DNA of 8,833 bases, from NCBI GenBank assembly GCA_937914895.1, contig CALGIL010000299.1, positions 1 to 8,833 on the forward strand, in the 5' to 3' direction. Each line of letters opens with the position of its first letter. Within the stretch, counting starts at the first letter, position 1. Origin of the DNA: an uncultured Angelakisella sp. GTDB taxonomy: Bacteria > Bacillota > Clostridia > Oscillospirales > Ruminococcaceae. Of this stretch, positions 6,343-8,833 are shown in pieces. The position numbers and the translations under genes were made by a program. The notes beneath the pieces are model-generated. The model made no database searches, had not been told where the DNA came from, and saw only the letters and a list, made by a program, of their open reading frames with translations.

Positions 6343-7737
6343 TCAGATCTCAGACTTAAAGTGCTGCAGGTTTTCCTCCTTGGCGCCCACAAAGTAGGTA
6401 AAGAGGAAGCCGAACAGGATGGAGCAGGCATAGGCCAGCAGGTAGCCCAGGGGCCTTGTGTTGACCAGGGTGCCCAGAATGCCGGACACGTTGATGGTCA
6501 CCGCGCCCATGCCGGGGAAGAAGCCGCAGACCAGGCCGCCCACCGCCGCGCCCGCGCAGGCGGTAAAGAACACGCGGCCCAAGGGCAGGGACACACCGAA
6601 GATCAGGGGCTCGCCGATGCCAAGGATGCCGGCGGGCAGGCCGCCCTTGACGGCATTGGTCAGGTTGTTGTACTTGCGGTACTTAACCAGCAGGGCAATG
6701 GCCGCACCCACCTGGCCGCCGCCCGCCATGGAGTTGTAGGCGTACAGGGGGGTATAGCCCACGCTTTGGATAAGGGCGGCGTGCACCGGCGTCAGGCCGT
6801 GGTGCAGGCCGGTCATCACCAGGGGCAGGAAGGCAAAGGAGATGACGGCGCCGCCAAGAGGTCCGGCGTTTTCAAACATCCACAGCAAAGCGGTGGTGAT
6901 GATGTCGGTGACAAAGCCCGCCACCGGCTGCAGGAGAAACATGGTGATAAGACCCACCACGACAATGGCCCCCAGGGAGGGCAGGTGCACCGCCAATGCG
7001 TCGGGGCAGTGCTTCTTAATCCATTTTTCCACCACGGCGATAAGCGCGCCGGCCGCCAGGGCCGCCAGGGTGCCGCCGCGTCCGTTGACAAAGGTCAGGC
7101 CCATAAAGCCCATGGCCGCGCCGGCAAGGCCGCCCACGTTGGTGACAATACCGCCGGCCACAAGGCCCAGGTACATATTGCCGCCCATGACCCGGGCAGC
7201 CTGGGTGGCCACCGCAATGTTCAGGTAGGTAAAGAAGGTGGAGCACAGCACGGTCATGGCCGCCATAAAGACGGAGCCGCCGTCCACCACCGCCGCGGGG
7301 TTAAAGATCTGGGTGCCGGTCAGGTTGAAGATGACCACAAAGATCTGCTTGACGCCAAACAGAAGGCCGGACCCGGCAAAGACCGGGATCAGCGGCGCAA
7401 AGGTCCGGGAAAAGAAATCCAGGATGCCGGTGGCGCTCTTTTTCTGCATCAGCGCGCCGGAGTTCATGTCCTGCTCGGAATAGTTAAGCCCCGCCACCCC
7501 TCTCAGCTCGGTGGCAATGGTGTCGGCCACGCCGGGTCCCAGGATGATCTGGGGTTCGGTGTCGCTGCCCACCACGCTTAGGACGCCATGGATTTTGGCC
7601 AGCCCCTTGCGGTCCATTTTGGCGCCGTCCTTTACAACGACGCGCAGGCGGGTCATGCAGTTTTCAAACTCGCTGATGTTTTCCACACCACCGAGGCCGG
7701 CCAGGATTTGCTGGGACATGGATTGATTTTCGCTCAC
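6343..7737 (-). CDS. murP: PTS EIIBC permease, MurNAc (MurP) type
   Basis: A 464-residue inner-membrane sugar permease of the glucose/sucrose PTS family. The EIIB domain (about 1-85) carries the phosphorylated cysteine C27 in ENCMTRLRV. The EIIC domain (about 105-455) is a series of hydrophobic segments with TGLHHGLTPVH (309-319, H312 and H313) and the substrate-loop signature GIGEP (373-377, E376). There is no EIIA domain; a glucose-type EIIA is encoded at 1106-1567. The GTG at 7737 is chosen over the ATG at 7719 because an AGAGGAGAGG site lies 6 nt upstream of GTG, whereas none precedes the ATG. It leads the minus-strand operon with the isomerase, mupG and GNAT genes. EIIBC of this subfamily also import sucrose, trehalose or beta-glucosides; MurNAc or MurNAc-GlcNAc is chosen here from the murQ and mupG context. 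Confidence 0.92.
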   Translation of the reverse strand: MSENQSMSQQILAGLGGVENISEFENCMTRLRVVVKDGAKMDRKGLAKIHGVLSVVGSDTEPQIILGPGVADTIATELRGVAGLNYSEQDMNSGALMQKKSATGILDFFSRTFAPLIPVFAGSGLLFGVKQIFVVIFNLTGTQIFNPAAVVDGGSVFMAAMTVLCSTFFTYLNIAVATQAARVMGGNMYLGLVAGGIVTNVGGLAGAAMGFMGLTFVNGRGGTLAALAAGALIAVVEKWIKKHCPDALAVHLPSLGAIVVVGLITMFLLQPVAGFVTDIITTALLWMFENAGPLGGAVISFAFLPLVMTGLHHGLTPVHAALIQSVGYTPLYAYNSMAGGGQVGAAIALLVKYRKYNNLTNAVKGGLPAGILGIGEPLIFGVSLPLGRVFFTACAGAAVGGLVCGFFPGMGAVTINVSGILGTLVNTRPLGYLLAYACSILFGFLFTYFVGAKEENLQHFKSEI

Positions 7738-7776
7738 AGTCTACCTCTCCTCTCGCATAATCGGTGATTTGGGCGC

Positions 7777-7803
7777 GCAGCCGGGGGCTTTGCCCCCGGC
7801 TGC
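7777..7803. repeat. Perfect 12-bp hairpin in the murP leader
   Basis: A 12-bp stem (7777-7788 with 7792-7803) with a 3-nt TTT loop and GC-TTT-GC apex lies in the murP 5' leader, between the proposed start site and the ribosome site. The minus-strand copy is followed by GCGCCCAAATC, not a U-run, so it is not a standard terminator. It may shape or protect the leader, or belong to the dispersed small-hairpin family. Confidence 0.6.
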
Positions 7804-7841
7804 CGCCGGGTTTTGTCTTGCACGGACGTGTTTTTGCGGGA

Positions 7842-7856
7842 TGAAATAAAATTCTA
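7842..7856. promoter_or_regulatory. Candidate MurR/RpiR operator, site C (weak)
   Basis: TGAAATAAAATTCTA matches the murQ palindrome at 12 of 15 positions, with one intact half-site. It would cover the expected murP start site (about 7855), and its centre is 33 bp from that of site B, so two dimers would sit on the same DNA face. Confidence 0.5.
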
Positions 7857-7861
7857 ATATT

Positions 7862-7890
7862 ATTATACTAATTCTGGAATTTAATTTCAA
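7862..7890 (-). promoter_or_regulatory. Promoter of the murP operon
   Basis: On the minus strand TTGAAA (7890-7885), an exact 17-bp spacer and a consensus TATAAT (7867-7862) form a near-perfect housekeeping sigma promoter. The expected start is near 7855, leaving a leader of roughly 118 nt. Operator site B overlaps the -35 and site C the start, a classic repression layout. An extra TGAAAT half-site lies at 7895-7900. Confidence 0.85.
7875..7889. promoter_or_regulatory. Candidate MurR/RpiR operator, site B
   Basis: Read on the minus strand this is TGAAATTAAATTCCA, identical to the murQ palindrome except for one base. It overlaps the -35 box of the murP promoter, where a bound repressor would block RNA polymerase. 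Confidence 0.72.
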
Positions 7891-7900
7891 TCAGTGAAAT

Positions 7901-8159
7901 GGCTAAAAATTCTCGCAGATTTTAGACATAATAATCAGATGACCGGGTTTGGGCCGGTCCGTGGGGTTTTTGGATACGACAAGGCCTAGTATTGCCAACT
8001 TTGTATTTTCCATACGCGGCGCCCGCCCCGGACGGCGCGCAGGGGCCGTGGCCGGGCGGCCGGCACGCCCCTTCGACGCTCTTCCCCCTTCTTCTCTCCC
8101 CCCTTTTTGCGCGGGATGCCGCCGCCCGGCGCAAAATGCAAAAACTTTGCAAAAACCCC
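7901..8159. other. Gene-free spacer between the murP and acpP promoters
   Basis: I see no convincing gene. There is a 6-bp stem (7941-7946/7954-7959) followed by GTGGGG and five Ts, which on the plus strand looks like a weak terminator without an obvious transcript to end. A pure pyrimidine run of 30 nt (8079-8108) with near mirror symmetry follows a very GC-rich stretch. Small open frames here lack ribosome sites and family resemblance. Confidence 0.4.
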
Positions 8160-8188
8160 TTGCCATCCATGGAAAAACACGCTATCAT
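8160..8188 (+). promoter_or_regulatory. Promoter of acpP
   Basis: TTGCCA (8160-8165), a 17-bp spacer and TATCAT (8183-8188) give an expected start near 8195, about 73 nt before the acpP ATG. I see no recognisable FapR-type operator next to it. Confidence 0.75.
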
Positions 8189-8267
8189 AGGTTCGAACTT
8201 GGCAGGCACGTCGTCTCCACCAAAACCGGAGCATTCTGTCAAACCATACAACTAAGGAGTAACCGAT

Positions 8268-8495
8268 ATGATTTTTGAGAAGATTGCCGCAATTCTGGCG
8301 GAGCAGCTGGACGTGGAGACGGACGAGATCACCATGGCCACCGACGTGGTGGATGATCTGGGCGCCGATTCCCTGGACATCGTGGACCTGGTGATGACCT
8401 TGGAGGATGAGTTTGACCTGGAAATCCCCGACGAGGACATCGAGTCCGTACACACCGTGGGGGATCTTGTCAAATACCTGGAGGACCGCGCCTGA
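8268..8495 (+). CDS. acpP: Acyl carrier protein
   Basis: A 75-residue acidic, helical, cytosolic protein that carries growing acyl chains of fatty acid synthesis on a phosphopantetheine arm. The attachment serine is S35 in the canonical [11 protein letters not shown], followed by the acidic helix ([13 protein letters not shown]) used for docking partner enzymes. Length is typical. The ATG at 8268 follows a strong AAGGAG site (8254-8259). It stands alone here, with its own promoter and a probable terminator; any fab genes lie outside the window. It has no evident functional tie to the MurNAc locus. A carrier dedicated to another pathway cannot be excluded, but nothing suggests it. Confidence 0.96.
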   Translation: MIFEKIAAILAEQLDVETDEITMATDVVDDLGADSLDIVDLVMTLEDEFDLEIPDEDIESVHTVGDLVKYLEDRA

Positions 8496-8569
8496 AGCCG
8501 GCCCCTTTAGAGGGCGGATGTCAGAGGGAAAAAGTCAGAAAAAGGCCGCGGGGCGCCGCACCGCACCCC

Positions 8570-8602
8570 GCCGGCTTTTAAAAAAGCCGGCCCAAAATTT
8601 TT
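8570..8602 (+). terminator. Probable acpP terminator
   Basis: GCCGGCTTTT (8570-8579) pairs perfectly with AAAAGCCGGC (8582-8591) across an AA gap, about 75 nt past the acpP stop, and is followed by CCAAAA and five Ts (8598-8602). The U-run is a few bases further away than ideal. The stem is symmetrical and could work on either strand. Confidence 0.65.
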
Positions 8603-8608
8603 AAGAAG

Positions 8609-8700
8609 TCTGCACTTTGTGCAGTGGGAAGTCGCACGGAAAAGAAGGAACCCCTTACTGCTTTCGGCAGTGGGCCAGTCTGCACTTTATATGGTGGGAA
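8609..8700 (+). repeat. Three degenerate copies of a roughly 22-nt hairpin repeat
   Basis: Units near 8609-8629, 8655-8675 and 8679-8699 share the frame TGC..TTT.....GTGGG. The first and third begin with the identical AGTCTGCACTTT. Unit 1 folds as CTGCAC-TTT-GTGCAG, unit 2 as ACTGC-TTTCG-GCAGT, and unit 3 has lost its stem. Unit-to-unit distances are 46 and 24 bp. I see no gene between the acpP terminator and the window end. Confidence 0.55.
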
Positions 8701-8741
8701 AGCCATTGCCCGCCGCGCCTTGCCCGGGCACCGGGTCGCTT

Positions 8742-8789
8742 AAAGGATAAGGGTAGGGAAAGATGCATCTTTCCCTACCCTTATCCTTT
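8742..8789. repeat. Perfect 48-bp palindrome with no loop
   Basis: Two 24-bp arms (8742-8765 and 8766-8789) are exact reverse complements centred on GATGCATC. Neither side has a T-run, but each strand of the stem itself ends in CCTTT. A two-way terminator for convergent transcripts is the likeliest use; a cruciform or mobile-element end is less likely. Confidence 0.75.
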
Positions 8790-8794
8790 GGGCG

Positions 8795-8817
8795 GCTTCG
8801 GAGCAAAGCTCCGAAGC
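8795..8817. repeat. Perfect 10-bp hairpin with AAA loop
   Basis: GCTTCGGAGC (8795-8804) and GCTCCGAAGC (8808-8817) flank AAA. It sits 5 bp from the long palindrome and has the same GC-NNN-GC apex as several other small hairpins in this window. Confidence 0.65.
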
Positions 8818-8833
8818 AAGGCACTGGGGTAAA

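Noticed and set aside
5707..7581. 624-codon open frame antisense to the isomerase and murP genes
   Set aside because: It is the mirror of GC-rich third positions in real genes. Its protein is Gly/His/Gln-rich with no family features, and murP and the isomerase are unmistakable on the other strand.
8191..8198. GTTCGAAC palindrome as a LexA or SOS box near acpP
   Set aside because: It lacks the 4-bp spacer of the Gram-positive LexA box, and acpP is not an expected SOS gene.
8518..8604. 28-codon basic open frame right after acpP
   Set aside because: It runs through the acpP terminator stem and has only a weak ribosome site, so a real product is unlikely.
8617..8832. 71-codon open frame at the right end
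   Set aside because: It translates the repeat units, the 48-bp palindrome and a hairpin; no ribosome site and no family resemblance.

Overview
The window looks like a high-G+C Firmicutes (Clostridia) chromosome, most likely an Oscillospiraceae-type gut anaerobe. The coding DNA is strongly GC-rich at third positions, while the promoters and operators are AT-rich with consensus-like -35/-10 boxes, and most genes have an AGGAG-type Shine-Dalgarno. The family assignment is an inference from style, not from a marker gene.

Almost the whole window (about 130-7900) is one locus for using N-acetylmuramic acid (MurNAc), probably as the peptidoglycan disaccharide MurNAc-GlcNAc. The left half carries a minus-strand unit read from a promoter near 2556-2584: murQ (MurNAc-6-phosphate etherase, 1571-2488), a glucose-type PTS EIIA (1106-1567) and a Cof-type HAD phosphatase (204-1034). 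It ends at a 25-bp-stem terminator (133-189). Divergent from it is an RpiR-family regulator with a sugar-phosphate-binding SIS domain, probably MurR (2721-3572, plus strand). The right half is a second minus-strand unit read from a very good promoter at 7862-7890: a MurP-like PTS EIIBC (6343-7737), a cupin (archaeal-type) glucose-6-phosphate isomerase (5632-6204), MupG/DUF871 6-phospho-N-acetylmuramidase (4520-5632) and a tandem-GNAT protein (3573-4508). This unit converges on the regulator gene with no spacer.

Proposed working model: MurP with the locus EIIA imports and phosphorylates MurNAc-GlcNAc. MupG splits the product into MurNAc-6P and GlcNAc. MurQ removes D-lactate from MurNAc-6P to give GlcNAc-6P, which would enter glycolysis through NagA/NagB encoded elsewhere. 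The cupin isomerase would connect the resulting fructose-6P with glucose-6P. The regulator presumably senses MurNAc-6P. The sequence supports one regulon: a perfect 15-bp palindrome (TGAAATT-A-AATTTCA) lies just upstream of murQ, and a 14/15 match to it overlaps the -35 of the murP promoter. A weaker third copy sits over the murP start site, 33 bp (three helical turns) from the second.

The right end (8160-8602) is unrelated housekeeping: acpP (acyl carrier protein) with its own promoter and a probable terminator. It is followed by a gene-free stretch (8605-8833) of degenerate short repeats, a perfect 48-bp palindrome and small hairpins. Similar small hairpins, many with a GC-NNN-GC apex, occur in several gaps between genes.
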